Source: Takifugu bimaculatus (taxonomy: Eukaryota; Chordata; Actinopteri; Tetraodontiformes; Tetraodontidae). Taken from it: DNA of 64,000 nucleotides. Shown here in pieces: positions 9,690 to 21,299 of this stretch. The stretch is taken from the NCBI GenBank assembly GCA_004026145.2, contig CP034985.2, positions 5,479,481 to 5,543,480 of the forward strand, read 5' to 3'. The number at the start of each line of letters is the position of its first letter. The first letter of the stretch is position 1. The notes under the pieces were generated by a model. It made no database searches. It was given only the letters and a program-made list of their open reading frames with translations, and was not told the DNA's origin. A program made the translations under genes and the position numbers.

Positions 9690-10728
9690 ACGCAGGAGGA
9701 AGAGGAGAAGCTGAAAGAGCTTCCCCCTGAATTATGGTCGGAAGGACCTGCGGATGTAGGTCTTATAAAAGGAGCAGAACCTGTAAAAATAATCCCTAAA
9801 TCAGATTATAGACCATTTCAGAGGCAATATCCCCTTAAGACTGACGCACAGGAGGGTATTGTTGTGGTGGCAGCGTCTGAGGCAGTAAAAGCCTCCGCAT
9901 GAGTGGTGCTATACCATGAGCTAACTTTGCTAGTGCCACATGCAATGTCAATACTGCTGCTACAAAGCAAGATAGCGTTCCCGTCGCCCGCACGTCATCT
10001 TTCCTGCATGGCAGTGTTGCTGTCTCAGCCGAATCTGACGATTCGTCGCTGCACAACCTTAAACCCAGCAACGCTGCTACCCACCGCAGAAGAGGGACAC
10101 CAGCACAACTGCCTGGATGAGGTCTCCACCAAGGTCCTGCCGCGACCAGATCTTAGTGATGTCGCGTTGACTACAGGACAGATACTCTTTGTGGATGGAT
10201 CATCGAGAAAGGATGACTGACGCACTAGAACCGCATATGCAGTAGTCACAGCAACCGAGGTGGTGGAGGCGAAATCACTTCCCTCCTCCTATTCTGCTCA
10301 AGCTGCAGAACTCGTCGCACTCACACGTGCTTGTGAATTAAGCAAAGGACAGGATGTTACCATCTACACAGATAGTCAATATGCATTTTCCACCCTGTTT
10401 GTGTTTGCTCAACAATGGAATTTGAGAGGGATGAAAACATCGACCGGCAAACCGGTCATGCATGCAGAACTGCTAAAAAAAATATTGGCAGCAGTACAGT
10501 AGCCACGTAAAATAGCTGTATGTAAATGCACTGCACACACTAACAACACAGACGCAGTCTCACAAGGCAATGCCTTTGCTGACAGAGCCGCAAAGGCTGC
10601 AGAAAATAACAACACACTTCTTGATAATGATGAGGAAGAATCATTTAGCCTAGAACCTGCAGATAATGATATTCTAAAAGAAATGCAACAAAATGCTCCA
10701 GAAAAAGGAAAAGGCCACATGGAAGAAG
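9690..10728 (+). pseudogene. ERV pol remnant: RT edge, connection, RNase H
   Basis: KIIPKSDYRPFQRQYPLKTD around 9790-9845 resembles the N-terminal edge of a retroviral RT. The sequence then jumps to connection-like sequence (ARHLSCMAVLLSQPNLTI) and to RNase H. RNase H landmarks are FVDGSSRK (first Asp), SAQAAELVALTRAC (Glu), IYTDSQYAFST (second Asp) and an AHTNNTDAVSQGNAFADRAA tail. In-frame stops occur near 9901, 10218 and 10501. The RT palm with its catalytic Asp pair is deleted. Confidence 0.75.
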
Positions 10729-11028
10729 CCTCAACATTCCTATTCCTGAAGTAAAAACAAAATGTTCATGAAGGTTGTGCAGGAAATTGTTTCAGTCCAT
10801 TAATAACGCTCATTTTTGTCATTTCAGCCATCCTGGAGGATGAGACTGTTGTACTGTGAGTATTATTTATACCTGGATTCTCATACCTGAACGTCCCTCT
10901 GAAGGCTTCACCATGCTAATTTTCTTTATTTATATCTGGTGAACCATAAGGAACTGATGGCAGGCATCGCTATTGGTATTGTGTTGGTGATTCTTGTCAT
11001 TGTCATTGTCAATTCCATGGCTGGGTAA
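10729..11028 (+). pseudogene. HTF-A 3' fragment downstream of the ERV
   Basis: The last 24 nt of the second conserved exon (STFLFL/NIPIPE region), the short linker exon (10828-10855) and the membrane exon body (to the stop at 11026-11028) are present. At the membrane exon the acceptor TTATCCAG of the other copies reads TTATTTAT, so the AG is lost. Nothing upstream could supply a start. It is a broken duplicate. Confidence 0.75.
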
Positions 11029-11132
11029 AGGTCAGACGGCCGGTGGTGTCGGATGTGGTGTTGGATTCTAGAATTAGGAATTGTTACATTTTACAAATTT
11101 ACACGTCATTTCCTGGTTGTGAGGAAGTACCG

Positions 11133-11460
11133 GTATTCACATAATAAAGAACTTCTTGATTTGATTCATCGTGTCTTCGGTCTTCTTCTTCAGTCATTAT
11201 AACGTAACGATAACATTAATCATTTGCCAACAATCCCCAAGACTCGGAACAGACTGGAGCCGAGCAAACGGAACTAAAGCTGACTGGGATGGTGGAACAG
11301 ATCTGTTCAGGACAGGGACCCAGAATCTGGAGTAAGGAGGTTTTGGAAGTGGACAAAACTCAGCTCTAACTGGGAGGGGGAACTCAGCTCGGAACTGGGG
11401 GGGTCATGCCTCCGGCCTAAAAAGGGAAGGAGAACACCAGAGGCTGCAGGCTGCTCTAAG
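11133..11460. repeat. Repeat block RB, copy 2, with empty copia target site
   Basis: This is the complete form of the block seen at 1-216 and 53324-53651. It begins with a single GTATT (11133-11137), which is the target site duplicated around the copia LTR in unit IV and marks the copia start in unit II. AATAAA at 11143-11148 could be the polyadenylation signal of HTF-A transcripts. Confidence 0.8.
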
Positions 11461-11954
11461 AATCACACTCTGGACCCTAATTCTGTTGAAGCTGACAGCA
11501 AGAGGCAGGTGTGCAACCGCCTCCCAGACCTCCTGCTCACCGTGGACTGTCTTTTCAACGAGGGCAAACTCCTCAGCAGCAAACACAATAAAGCGGCTTA
11601 CATGGAGATCATCAAGCTCATCGCCACATCTTACCAGGGTTACGCTAATAAGGTAAAGATGGCACATTTCCTGCCACTGTCTCCTCTTAAATGCTTCTGT
11701 TTCACACTAACCTTTGTCCTCCGTACTCCTGCCTGCTTTCTGGACATCACTCTTTATGGTAAGCCATGAACTCCTGACTCAGATAAATTCAGTCACTCTG
11801 GATGTAAATATTGAAACAACAGCATTTCTCTGGATGTTGACAGTCTTTAATCCATGTACTGCATCAAACAACTCTAATTTAGCTATTTGTGATTTTAGTT
11901 ACTATTATAGCTGTATTTTTTGTTGTTGTGATTACTTCATTAGTACTTGTTTAA
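11461..11954 (+). pseudogene. HTF-B fragment 2
   Basis: The same 5'-truncated second exon as in unit I (11461-11652) is followed by a terminal exon whose acceptor and first codons are deleted. Sequence corresponding to CATTTTAG and the following 20 or so bases is missing at about 11888, compared with 49425-49460. The hydrophobic segment is therefore detached from any splice site. This copy is a pseudogene. Confidence 0.75.
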
Positions 11955-12029
11955 CAGTTAGCTAAACAGATCACAGCTTCCCTTAAATGTGTGTAGATTA
12001 AAGGGAAAATGCTGCACACAGACCTTCAT

Positions 12030-12686
12030 TCAAACTGGAGCCACAACTGTCTCACAACTGTCTAGCCTGGCTCCCAGAAGTTTGATTCTCGTTTGTTTCA
12101 TGGTTCCTGAGCTAATCTAATCGTCCTCATTGTCTGTTCATGCCGCCCAGCCTGCTCCTCTTCCATCCTGTTTCTTCTGCCGCCTGCGCCTCTTGGTATT
12201 TTTTTCCAAAATCTTTGACTGTACCGTAAATGTAACCTTGCTCCAACTCAAGCCAGTAGTGTGTATCTGCTTTTGGGGTCTAGATTCGTGTCTGCAGTTC
12301 GCCACAGAAGGTTCCTGCTCCAGAACTGTGCGTCAGTTTCACTCCTGTTCTTCATCAGCTGGTGATCCAGGTGAGAATCTTCTCGTGCCTCATGTTAATA
12401 ACTAAGTTATTGAAAGTGACTTCAACACCCTCTGCAGGAACCATCTCATCTGATACTCAGCAGAACTTAAAGGTTGTTTAGTGTTTCCTTTTTAAATGTG
12501 TCTCTGCGGTTTTGCTGATCTCATCCTGGCTGCAGTTGCTAAAAACACATCAAGCTCCTTGTTTTTGTGATTTTCTTCTTCACTGAGGTCTCTTTTACTG
12601 AGCAGTTCCTTCAGCTTCTGCCCTGGACTCCATCGTGCTGTTTATGGGACTGGCTGAACTCTTCCTCATGACTGTGATAACTGTTC
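12030..12686 (+). other. Duplicated block with a possible membrane exon
   Basis: The block is also at 54270-54920. It includes an exon-like piece with an AG acceptor near 12600 reading PSASALDSIVLFMGLAEL and then LFLMTVITVLL before a stop, a plausible single-pass membrane segment. A smaller exon-like piece (GTISSDTQQNLK) sits near 12437-12473 after TCTGCAG. I do not recognise a family. These could be the 3' exons of another receptor whose Ig exons are not in the window. Confidence 0.35.
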
Positions 12687-13051
12687 TGTTATGATCCTGT
12701 GTCTGATCTGTTTTTGTGCTCAGTTTGTCCACTAGGGGTCGTGGGGGACTCATCTGTTGTGCTGGCTGCCTCCACACCTGCAGCTAATCTGGTCTTTTGG
12801 CAGGCCTCTTAAGCAGCCGGCACCAGCCAGTACTCGTGGAAAACTGAGCTTTGATTATTAGCGTTCCTGCGATTGACTGTGTTCCTTTTGTTTTAGGTCG
12901 CCACCGTTCCGAGGAGCACTTCCTTGGGTTTGGCTTGGCACTTTTTTCACTGGCGTCACCATTGATAGCACGTGCACTGTGTAAATATTTTGTAAATAAA
13001 CTGTAGATCACTGACGTGGCCTTTGTCTGTCTTCTTGGGTCCCTGATGACC
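12687..13051 (+). repeat. Solo LTR-like element, copy 1
   Basis: The better-preserved copy at 54921-55296 starts TGTTAT and ends ATAACA, and an AATAAA signal precedes the end, as in LTR R-U5 regions. This copy has the same start and a slightly mutated end. No clear target duplication is visible. Both copies lie at the same place in their units, so insertion preceded duplication. Confidence 0.6.
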
Positions 13052-13540
13052 AAGTTTTATTGTCCTGTGCTCCTCCGTTAAACGTGTTGCTGGATCTCCT
13101 CACAATAGTTGACCTTCCACTGAACTCCAGATACGTAGGTCGGGTCTTTCCGGGCCACTTTAATCTCTTATCTGCAGAATCTCCTTCCTCTGGGTGGCTG
13201 AAGGCCTCTAGTTTTAGCTCTACATATTCAAACATCCCGTCTGATGCTGGAGCACCTGTGGTGATTCTACAGTTGAGTCACTTAGAAAGTTGTTACTGAT
13301 TAAAAGGAGAAGCTGCGCTTCATCGTGACGGTTCAGGTCAGGAGATGAAGATGAGCCCATACTGAGAATGAGGGAATGATACAGTTCTCAGTAGCTCCTC
13401 ACAGCTCCGCTGCTGTCCACATTCATCACAAAACTCAATACATCTAATAAACTGGGGGGGGGGGGGAAGGAACTTAAATCTGTCGAAACCTTAAATGTTT
13501 TCATCAGCAACTATGTTGATATTTCCTCTTTCTCTCAAAA
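13052..13540. other. Upstream flank of Ig receptor copy 1
   Basis: The sequence is duplicated at 30673-30912 (partly) and 55297-55920. It contains a G-run near 13454-13466. Small ORFs on both strands have no recognisable domain. I see no gene. Confidence 0.5.
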
Positions 13541-16089
13541 CCTCTCTGTACTCTTCCGAAACCTCTCTATGCGATTGGGATGACCCAAACCCTCTCGACA
13601 TGCTCGCATACCCTCAACTTGACCCAACGACTGCGACCAAGTTAGGTGCTCCAATCACGATCTCTGAGGTCAAAGATGCAATAAGTTCTCTACAGAGTAA
13701 TAAGTCACCAGGACCTGATGGTTTCACTACGGAGTTCTACAAAACCTACTCCGAAGCTATTGCCCCAACTCTAGTTAGGGTTTTCAATGATGCTCGGGCA
13801 AAAGGACTCTTACCTCCCACAATGTCAGAGGCTTCAATCACACTCCTATTGAAAAAGGACAAAGATCCACTTCTATGTAGCAGTTATAGACCAATTTCCC
13901 TTTTAAATGTAGATTTTAAGATACTGGCGAAAGTCTTAGCCAGCCGTCTCCAGAGAGTAATTTCGGCCCTAATCAATCCTGACCAGACTGGCTTTATTTT
14001 AGGGAGGCATTCATCCTCAAACACACGCAGATTACTTAATGTTCTCTACTCTCCCCCTACTGACTCTCCTGAACTAGTTTTGTCCTTAGACGCTGAAAAA
14101 GCGTTCGACCGCGTAGAGTGGAAATACCTCTTTTTTACCCTTAACAAATTTGGCCTCAGCCCTGACTTTGTTGATTGGATTAAACTACTTTACACTTCTC
14201 CCCTTGCCTCTGTCAGCACTAATGGGGTTAGATCACGCCAATTCTCCCTGCACAGGGGCACTCGACAGGGTTGCCCCCTTTCCCCGCTTTTGTTCGCCCT
14301 GGCAGTCGAACCTCTGGCCATATGGTTGCGTAGCGAGAACGGGTTTGAGGGTATCACTCGTCATGGACAGCTTCACAAAATCTCTTTTTATGCTGATGAT
14401 CTTTTACTGTACATGTCCAACCCTACCTCCAGTCTCCCTGTAACTTTAGATATTTTTGAAAAATTTGGCAAATACTCTGGTTACAAACTCAATTTTGGAA
14501 AAAGTGACTACATACCAATTAATTCAGCTGCCGACCTTTTACCACAAGGTCTCCTACCCTTTAGGAAGGCCTCAGACGGTTTTAAATACTTGGGAATTTT
14601 AGTGACAAGATCATTTTCTGAACTATTTGCCAAAAATTATATCCCATTAATCGAACGTTGCAAATCAGACCTTGCCAGATGGTCCTCTCTCCCCCTCTCT
14701 TTGATCGGCCGTGCCAACCTAATAAAAATGTCAATACTCCCTCAGTTCCTCTATCTTTTTCAACATATACCAGTCTTTATCAGGAAATCATTCTTTTCAA
14801 AACTTGACCAGCTGATTAGTTCCTTTCTCTGGTGCAATAAACGGGCACGAATTGGTCGCTCAGCTCTCCGCCTTCCTAAACCCCTGGGAGGTTTAGTGCT
14901 CCCAGACTTCCGTTATTATTACTGGGTTTGTAACATCAATAATCTTCTTCACTGGAACACTGGTAAAGCTGTATCTGAATGCCCACAATGGGCCCTGCTT
15001 GAAATTTCCTCCTCATGTTTTTGCCTCTGGTCTGTAGTATGCTCCCAACTACCACTGTTAGTTAAACAGGTCAGCCCCAATCCAATTGTAACCAACACAC
15101 TGATGATTTGGAACCAGTTTAGAAAAACTTTTGGCCTCCACACCCAATCAAGTTTATCCCCTATATTTCGTAACCACCTTTTCGTTCCTTCATGCTCTGA
15201 TCTTGCCTTTCGTACCTGGTCTGAGAGGGGCCTAGCAACGCTTAATGACCTTTTTATTAATGGTGTTTTTGCTTCATTTACCGATTTGGCAGCAAAGTTT
15301 AAATTACCAAACTCTCACCTCTTTCGTTTTTTTCAAATAAGACATTTTGTGAAATCTTGTTTTCCCCAGTTTCCCAACGGACCCCCGAACTCTCTTATTG
15401 ACCAATTCTTAACCCTTAACACCAGGAAGAAAGGACTCATAGGGATCACATACAAGCAAATTTATACTCTGTCTCCCCATCAACTGACTTCGCTAAGAGT
15501 CGCTTGGGGCCAGGACCTTGGAGCTCCCTTGCATGATGAGCAATGGGAAAAGATATTAAAAAATATCCACTCGTCCTCTATTTGTGCGAGGCATAGCCTT
15601 CTACAATGTAAAATTTTGCATAGAGTCTATCTCACTAATGCCAAGCTGGCCAAAATCTATCCTGACAGAACAGATTCATGCAACAGATGTGGGCAAGCCC
15701 CTGCCGATCTCGTTCATATGTTTTTGTCGTGCCCTAAATTATCTGAATTCTGGACAGCAATATTTGAAACAATTAGTAAAATAACAGGTCAAACCATCCT
15801 GTTCGAACCCCTTGCTGCCCTCTTTGGATTATACTCGCCACACACTGTGCCTAAGTCCACAAATAAGATCATTGCATTCGCTACATTGCTTGCCCGAAGA
15901 CTTATTCTTTTAAAATGGTCCCACGTTTCCCCCCCAACCCATAATAAATGGATTCAGAATGTGCTGCAATGTCTTACACTGGAGAAAATGAGGTTCTCCC
16001 TCAAAGGGTCCCTGAGCAGTTTTTATAAGATATGGCAGCCCTTCATCACGCACATCGACTCTCTGACCATTGTAGCAGAACCTGACTGA
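13541..16089 (+). CDS. LINE ORF2 C-terminal part: reverse transcriptase
   Basis: The open frame runs about 850 codons without a stop; the first 15 or so codons upstream of 13541 are host sequence. RT landmarks in order are KSPGPDGFTTEFYK, SYRPISLLNVDFKILAK, LDAEKAFDRVEWKYL, TRQGCPLSPLLFALAVEPLA, FYADDLLLYMS (catalytic Asp pair) and KYLGILVTRS. A C-terminal Cys/His motif (CNRCGQAPADLVHMFLSC) is typical of the L1/Tx1 lineage. The apurinic endonuclease is absent, so this copy cannot move alone. No RT motif looks damaged. Confidence 0.93.
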
Positions 16090-16139
16090 GCCCCAACCCC
16101 CCCCTCCCCCCACCCCCTCCCCCATTAATTTTACATATA

Positions 16140-16174
<35 letters not shown>

Positions 16175-16263
16175 CTATTGGAAATTTGTTATACTGCTAT
16201 ACCAATGTTTTTGATTCCCTATCTGTGAAAAACATCAATAAAGAAAGTTTGTATAAAAAAAAA
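13541..16263 (+). mobile_element. 5'-truncated L1/Tx1-like LINE
   Basis: The boundaries are defined by uninterrupted paralogs: TCTCTCAAAA is followed directly by GTGTGAAAT at 30904-30920 and 55912-55928, while here 2.7 kb intervenes. The insert ends with an AT-rich stretch, AATAAA and an A-run, typical of target-primed LINE insertion. The endonuclease and ORF1 are missing through 5' truncation. The long intact frame shows it is young. Confidence 0.93.
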
Positions 16264-16435
16264 GTGTGAAATTATGTCCTGAAAAGCTGACCACAGATGG
16301 ACACAAATTAGATGAATCGAACTTCTGCTAGTTGTTTCGGAAAATTAGCTTCACAATTCTCAACATCAGTTCAAAAGGGAGGCGACACTGGAAACCACAG
16401 AAAGCTGCTGCAGTTTCAGCACTAAAGGAAGTCAA

Positions 16436-19400
16436 ATGAAGAGAAGTTCCAGAAGAAAAGGAGACGATAACATGATGGTCGCCTTCAAATGGATTCATGC
16501 TTTTATATTTCTAACATTCATGCTTCAATATTCAGGTGAGAATGAGTTCTAATGAAAACAGATTGAAATCTTCCGGATAAATAGCAGCATTTTAATTGTC
16601 TAACAATAAATGAACAGAAACAGAGACATTTTCTACCTGTGAACAGATTGTTGTTCTTTTTTTCACAGATGCCAACAGAAAATATCTGACTACACATCAA
16701 GAAGTAACTTTGAGCTGTGAACACCTGATAAAGGATCAGAAGAATTGTATCAATACTACATGGCTGTTCACTTATCCACCATCAACAGTAATCGAGCTGA
16801 TTACTCTTGGACAGATTAACTCTCATAAACCAGGCAGACTGAGTCTATCTGAGAACTGTTCTCTGATCATCAAGAACCTCAGAGGTGAAGATTCAGGTCT
16901 TTATACCTGTCGCCAGTTTAACAGCTCAGGATTACAAACAGGTCCAGATGCTGTAATTGATCTGACTGTGGTCCCCAGTGAGTATTCCCATCACATAGTT
17001 TCATCTTCACCTGAACCACAACGATCATTTCAGTGAGGAAGATTGTGTTGCTGCTGTTGTTGCTCTGTTTGCTCATGTCTCTGTTCTCATGTTTGTTGTG
17101 TTGTGTTCTGGTCTATTCTGTTGTGTTCTGTTCCATTCACTTCTGTTGTGTTGTGTTGTGTTCCATTCGCTTCTGTTGTGTTGTGTTCTTTTCCATTCAC
17201 TTCTGTTGTGTTGTGTTCTATTGTGTTGTGTTCTGTTCCATTCACTTCTGTTGTGTTGTGTTCTTTTCCATTCACTTCTGTTCTGTTGTGTTGTGTTCTA
17301 TTGTGTTGTGTTCTGTTCTTCACTTCTGTTGTGTTCTGTTCCATTCACTTCTGTTGTGTTGTGTTTTGTTCTGTTCCATTCACTTCTGTTGTGTTGTGTT
17401 CCATTCACTTCTGTTGTGTTGTGTTGTGTTCCGCTCTGTTCTGAAACCACCATCACTACTACGGCATCAATATTTCCAGGAACCACCTCAGCAACACCAA
17501 CAACCCACCATATTTCTCAGAGCAAAGGTAACGACTCAACAATAACTTGTGTTTTAGTTTCTGGTTTGTGTTGATTTTATTTTCAGTCATCTGCATCCTG
17601 GAACATCTCCAGGGAAGCTTCTTCTCTCCACATCACCTGAGAGGGAACATTGGCTCTCTCAACTAAATTAATTGATGGTGAAAGACTTTGATCTGGACCA
17701 ACAGAGAGGGAACAGCTTCTAAAATGTTCTGTGTCGTTTGGGACCCCGTGACACACAAACACAACTGTTCAAAGTCATGTTTTGTCATTGCTGCAGTTGC
17801 AAGTTTAATTCCATCTTATGATTTTGATTTGTGTCTGACACATTTTCTCCACTGAATGATGTTTTTAAATGTTGCTGTTGTTGGCTTTCTCTGTTTACTC
17901 AGGTTTGTCTCTTCTCTTCTCTTCTGAAGCCACCACCACCACTCCAGCAACAACCTGCGCAGATGGTAACTGTAAGAGAACATCCGTAACACAACATTCG
18001 CTTTTTCAATTTTCTGGTTCCTGCTGTGTTGGTAGTTTGTGTCTGTGTTGCAACCATTCTCCCTGGCAGTAAATCTTAAAAGCTTTTTTAAAATTTCCCT
18101 TTAAAACGGTGCCGCATTAATAAGGAAGCTGCGTTTGTGGCATGAGCAGCAGATGAGGAGCTACGTGCTCAATAAAACCCAAACAGCTGCTATTGTTCTT
18201 GACTGGTCCCAGCACCTGAGACCATGATGCTGCTACACTGGTGGATGGATGGGTGGATGGATGGATGGATGGGTGGGTGGATGGATGGACGGGTGGATGG
18301 ATGGATGGATGGATGGACCAGTGATCATCCTACATCTCCACGGTATCTGACTGAGCGTTACCTTGACGATGGTCAGGCTCACTGAGCAGTTCAGGAGAGG
18401 ATGGATCAGTAACCTCGACCCCACTCAACCCCTGTAGGGTGGACGTCCCGCTTGGAACGTCCTGCTTGGACGTCCTGCAGCTGTTTGGATAAATAAACTT
18501 TGCAGCGCTGTAAGATTCATTGTTACAACAAAGACATGATCAACCATAACACAAACTTTTCTTAGAACTAAATTGTCAGTGAAATATTTCTGATCCAAGG
18601 TGATTTTAAAAGGTTTGTTGTGGATAATTACTACAGGAACAACCAGAGGAACAAGCTAAAATAAAGAGGTGAAACACAACAAGAAAAACAACACATGTTG
18701 GTTTGTGGTGATTTCACTTGAATCACCTGAATTCGATGAGATCATCGACTGTTATGGGCTGTCCCATTTCTCCCAGTTAAACCAATGCAGTCGTCTAAAG
18801 TCCTGTCCTGATGATGAAGAGGTCTTCCTCATATAATGATTATAGGCAGGTTACAGCCTAAAGAGGGTAGTCATGCACATTTATAATGGAAAATCCTTTA
18901 ATAACCTTAAAGTCCATTAGTCCTTTTTCTACATAGTAACCAGTTTGGGGGATAAGATCCAGATTCATTAATTATTATGTTGTATGAATGAGAACCAAAT
19001 ATCTCCATTATCTTCCAGATCCGTGGTGGTGGAACCTCTTTGCAGCAGCCGCTTCAGTTGTCCTCACCATCGGTTGCCTCACAGTTTTCATATATAAACG
19101 GAGAAAAGGCACTGGTAAGTTTCATGATGTTAACTTAACAGTGACCGACAGGTCATTTGAAATGTCAGTGTAGAATGATGTGCAAGTCCACAATAATCAT
19201 AATCATAATGTGCCTTGGCGTCATTATGATTCCCCGGTTTTATCTAAAGTGTTCCACTAAGAACCCAACCAGCACCAAGAGCATAAACCTCATCTCTGTC
19301 CTCTCTTTAATGCTGTTGTTCCACTGTCGCCTGGGTTGATTTGGTTTAAAATATGTTCAGCCTTGGTTTTGGTACATAACTGAATACATTTATAAAAGAT

Positions 19401-19634
19401 TTAGGTTTATTCTTTTGATTTTTGACCCACCTTCATTATTTTCACATTTGTCCATGATGGATTTGAAGTCAACATCATCCACCAAAGGAGTTCAAACAAA
19501 AAAGAATCAGTTTGTCTGGTTGTCAATTCTGTTTCATTTTATTTCTTCAGGTTTTTGGTGATGAAGGTGATCCCAATGTGACCTACAGCACTGTGACCAT
19601 GTCAGCACCAACACAACTATCACAGCTCAAATAA
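16436..19634 (+). CDS. Ig-like ITIM receptor, copy 1
   Basis: The exons are signal peptide 16436-16535, V-like Ig domain 16669-16977, stalk-1 17447-17527, stalk-2 17930-17965, transmembrane 19019-19114 and cytoplasmic about 19567-19634. All internal junctions are phase 1, as in Ig-superfamily receptors. The leader MMVAFKWIHAFIFLTF is hydrophobic; translation may begin 12 codons upstream at MKRSS. The Ig domain has Cys 64 residues apart, W 15 after the first, DSGLYTC, an extra Cys pair (KNC, ENC) and N-glycosylation sites. The membrane segment (FAAAASVVLTIGCLTVFIY) has no charged residue. VTYSTV is an ITIM-type motif, implying SHP recruitment. In this copy the stalk-1 acceptor reads GAAA instead of GAAG, so that exon is probably skipped in frame. 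The last acceptor is not certain: only GATGAAG before GTGATCCC keeps the frame. Confidence 0.78.
17090..17446. repeat. GTTGTGTTCTGTTCCATTC-type minisatellite
   Basis: T-rich tandem repeats combine GTTGTGTT and CCATTCACTTCT units in the intron between Ig and stalk-1 exons. This copy spans about 360 bp; the paralogs at 31725-31823, 56740-56864 and 62595-62695 span about 100-125 bp. The array doubles as the pyrimidine tract of the stalk-1 acceptor. Confidence 0.9.
18239..18480. repeat. (GGAT)n array and 14-bp VNTR, Ig copy 1
   Basis: GGAT/GGGT repeats fill 18239-18320. A 14-bp unit related to GGAACGTCCTGCTT is repeated 2-3 times at 18441-18480. Both recur in every Ig unit with different copy numbers. 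The remainder of the intron (17966-19018) has no other recognisable feature. Confidence 0.9.
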
Positions 19635-21299
19635 TAGCAGCCAAGAACTTGTTTTTTTTGTTTGTCTGTTTTTATTTGGTTTATTTGTTCTTGTATGTGC
19701 AGAGGTTTTTTGTTGAGAAATGTTTTAATTCCTATATTGTATTACCTGTTAAATAAGTAAATGTAGTCCAAATATGTTTCATTTAGAAGCATATTTTGGT
19801 TGATGAGCAAATAGGAGGCTGCATATTTAATTGAATTTCATTCATTTTTAATTGTTTTGATACTTTTTTCATTTTCTTCCTTTTTTCTTTTCAATGACAG
19901 CTTTGGTTTTGTAGCATTAAATAACAAAGTGTGTTTACTGTAAGTATGAAATTAAAAGCTATTTCAAACAATGTTTCTCGGAGTCAACTCAGTGGTGAAA
20001 ACTTTAAAGTATTATTTGTACAATTGGTGTTATTAATATGGGGGATGTTTTCATTCAACCCAAAATTAGGAGGCACTTCTGCCACCGACCAGCAGGGGGC
20101 ACCAGAGCTCCTTCACCGATGCAGGTTTGCAGACAGCAGCTGTTGTTGCTGAGTAGAGCTCCAGCCTACAGGTATGATTAATGTCTGCATGCCCTGTTCT
20201 CAGATGAAGTGCAGAGGAAATGAAGTTGTTCAAAAGAAGTGAATCAACAGGAGATCCTTCAAGAAACAAAGGTGCTAAAAAGAAAATGACAAGAGGTGCA
20301 GATTTGAAGTATATTTCCTCAAAACTAAACCAAAACAAGATTTTGAATTTGGCAGCTCGGTCAGTGGTATTTTAAAATTACTTTTATGATGCATTACAAA
20401 TAGAATTAAAAAACTAACCGGAAGGAGACTTTTGGAAATACTGACAATCCCAGTGTGTCAGAAGCTGCTCCACAAAAAAAACAGGTCAACCTTTAAAACA
20501 CAACATCAGCTCCAAGCTTAATGCTCATGACAGTTTATCAAAAAACCTCCTTGAGTCCAACTTAAATGAACGACCATAAACTGCCCAATCAAGAGTCACA
20601 ATCACTCATCTGTGTCTGTGCGTACCTCCATAAACACTGACTTTGTGTGAGAAAGCGGAATTTACACATGCACACACTCTCACACACACACTTAAGGACA
20701 GTCGTTACCGTGCATGTGAAGCATGAAGTAATTGCAGTGGTGGTGGTGGTGGTGGGGTCAGTAATGCAACTCAGGACAAAGAGCTGTCAAACAAAGTGAT
20801 TCTGCTTCACCGACGACCCCCAACAGGACACATTCCGATCGGGTGGCACCGGGCTAACTGGAGAGGGGGGGCCGGGACATGAGGAAATGATTCATGGGGA
20901 TTTGAAGACTACTCTTCTGCCGGTAGCATCATTATAACATGCTTTTCATTGTTGTAGTTGGATTTTTTTGGGGTCATCTTTAAAATGGAGAATTTCTCCT
21001 TTTTAGCACCACATCAACCTGAGCTGGCTGCAGGAATTAGAGTAATTACATCATCGCGCATACAAATGAGCTAATTTAGCTTTGCCCCACCTCTCTACGG
21101 GTCAGTAGGACCGTGACCCAATTTAACCGTCCAATAAGGAACACAGCAAAAATCTCCTGAGCCAATGGGACCCGTGGCCCTGCCCACCTGCATGCATAAT
21201 AATAAGGCGCGGAATAATAACACACTGGGGGGAAACTTGAACGACCGCAGCTCACTCACTGTGCTCTTCAGAATACTTGGTCTCTGAAAAACCATCACC
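19635..21299. other. 3' UTR of Ig copy 1 and fabp7 upstream region
   Basis: No coding exon is supported. The stretch is conserved at 34123-35739 and, to 59823, after Ig copy 3. It contains a CTCF-like site and, near 21100-21220, CCAAT boxes (CCAATAAGG, GCCAATGGG) and an AATAATAAGGC TATA-like element before fabp7. Confidence 0.6.
20089..20104 (+). promoter_or_regulatory. CTCF-like site, unit I
   Basis: CCAGCAGGGGGCACCA fits the vertebrate CTCF core. It lies between the Ig receptor and fabp7, where an insulator between differently expressed genes would make sense. The same motif is at 34533-34548 and, with one change (CACTA), at 59515-59530. Confidence 0.55.

Larger units (their letters stand above)
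7445..10728 (+). mobile_element. Degraded endogenous retrovirus, 3' half missing
   Basis: The element is inserted just after the HTF-A1 stop codon; sequence homologous to 25921 stops at 7444. The order is 5' LTR, primer binding site, leader, gag fragments, protease-region remnant, and remnants of RT connection and RNase H. The RT core, integrase, env and 3' LTR are absent. The pol sequence runs directly into HTF-A exon sequence at about 10729. Relatedness to fish gamma/epsilon-type retroviral elements is suggested by the pol remnants. It cannot encode a functional virus. Confidence 0.85.

Noticed and set aside
13008..13235. Minus-strand ORF MFEYVELKLEAFSHPEEG, repeated at 55253
   Set aside because: No recognisable domain and it overlaps an LTR-like element; coding status not supported.
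17033..17574. Long ORFs of Cys/Leu/Val-rich peptide in several frames on both strands
   Set aside because: They are translations of the GTTGTGTT minisatellite. All frames are open because the repeat lacks stops.
20066..20338. Minus-strand 90-residue ORF near the CTCF-like site, repeated at 34510 and 59528
   Set aside because: No domain, variable length between copies, and it covers non-coding 3' flank.
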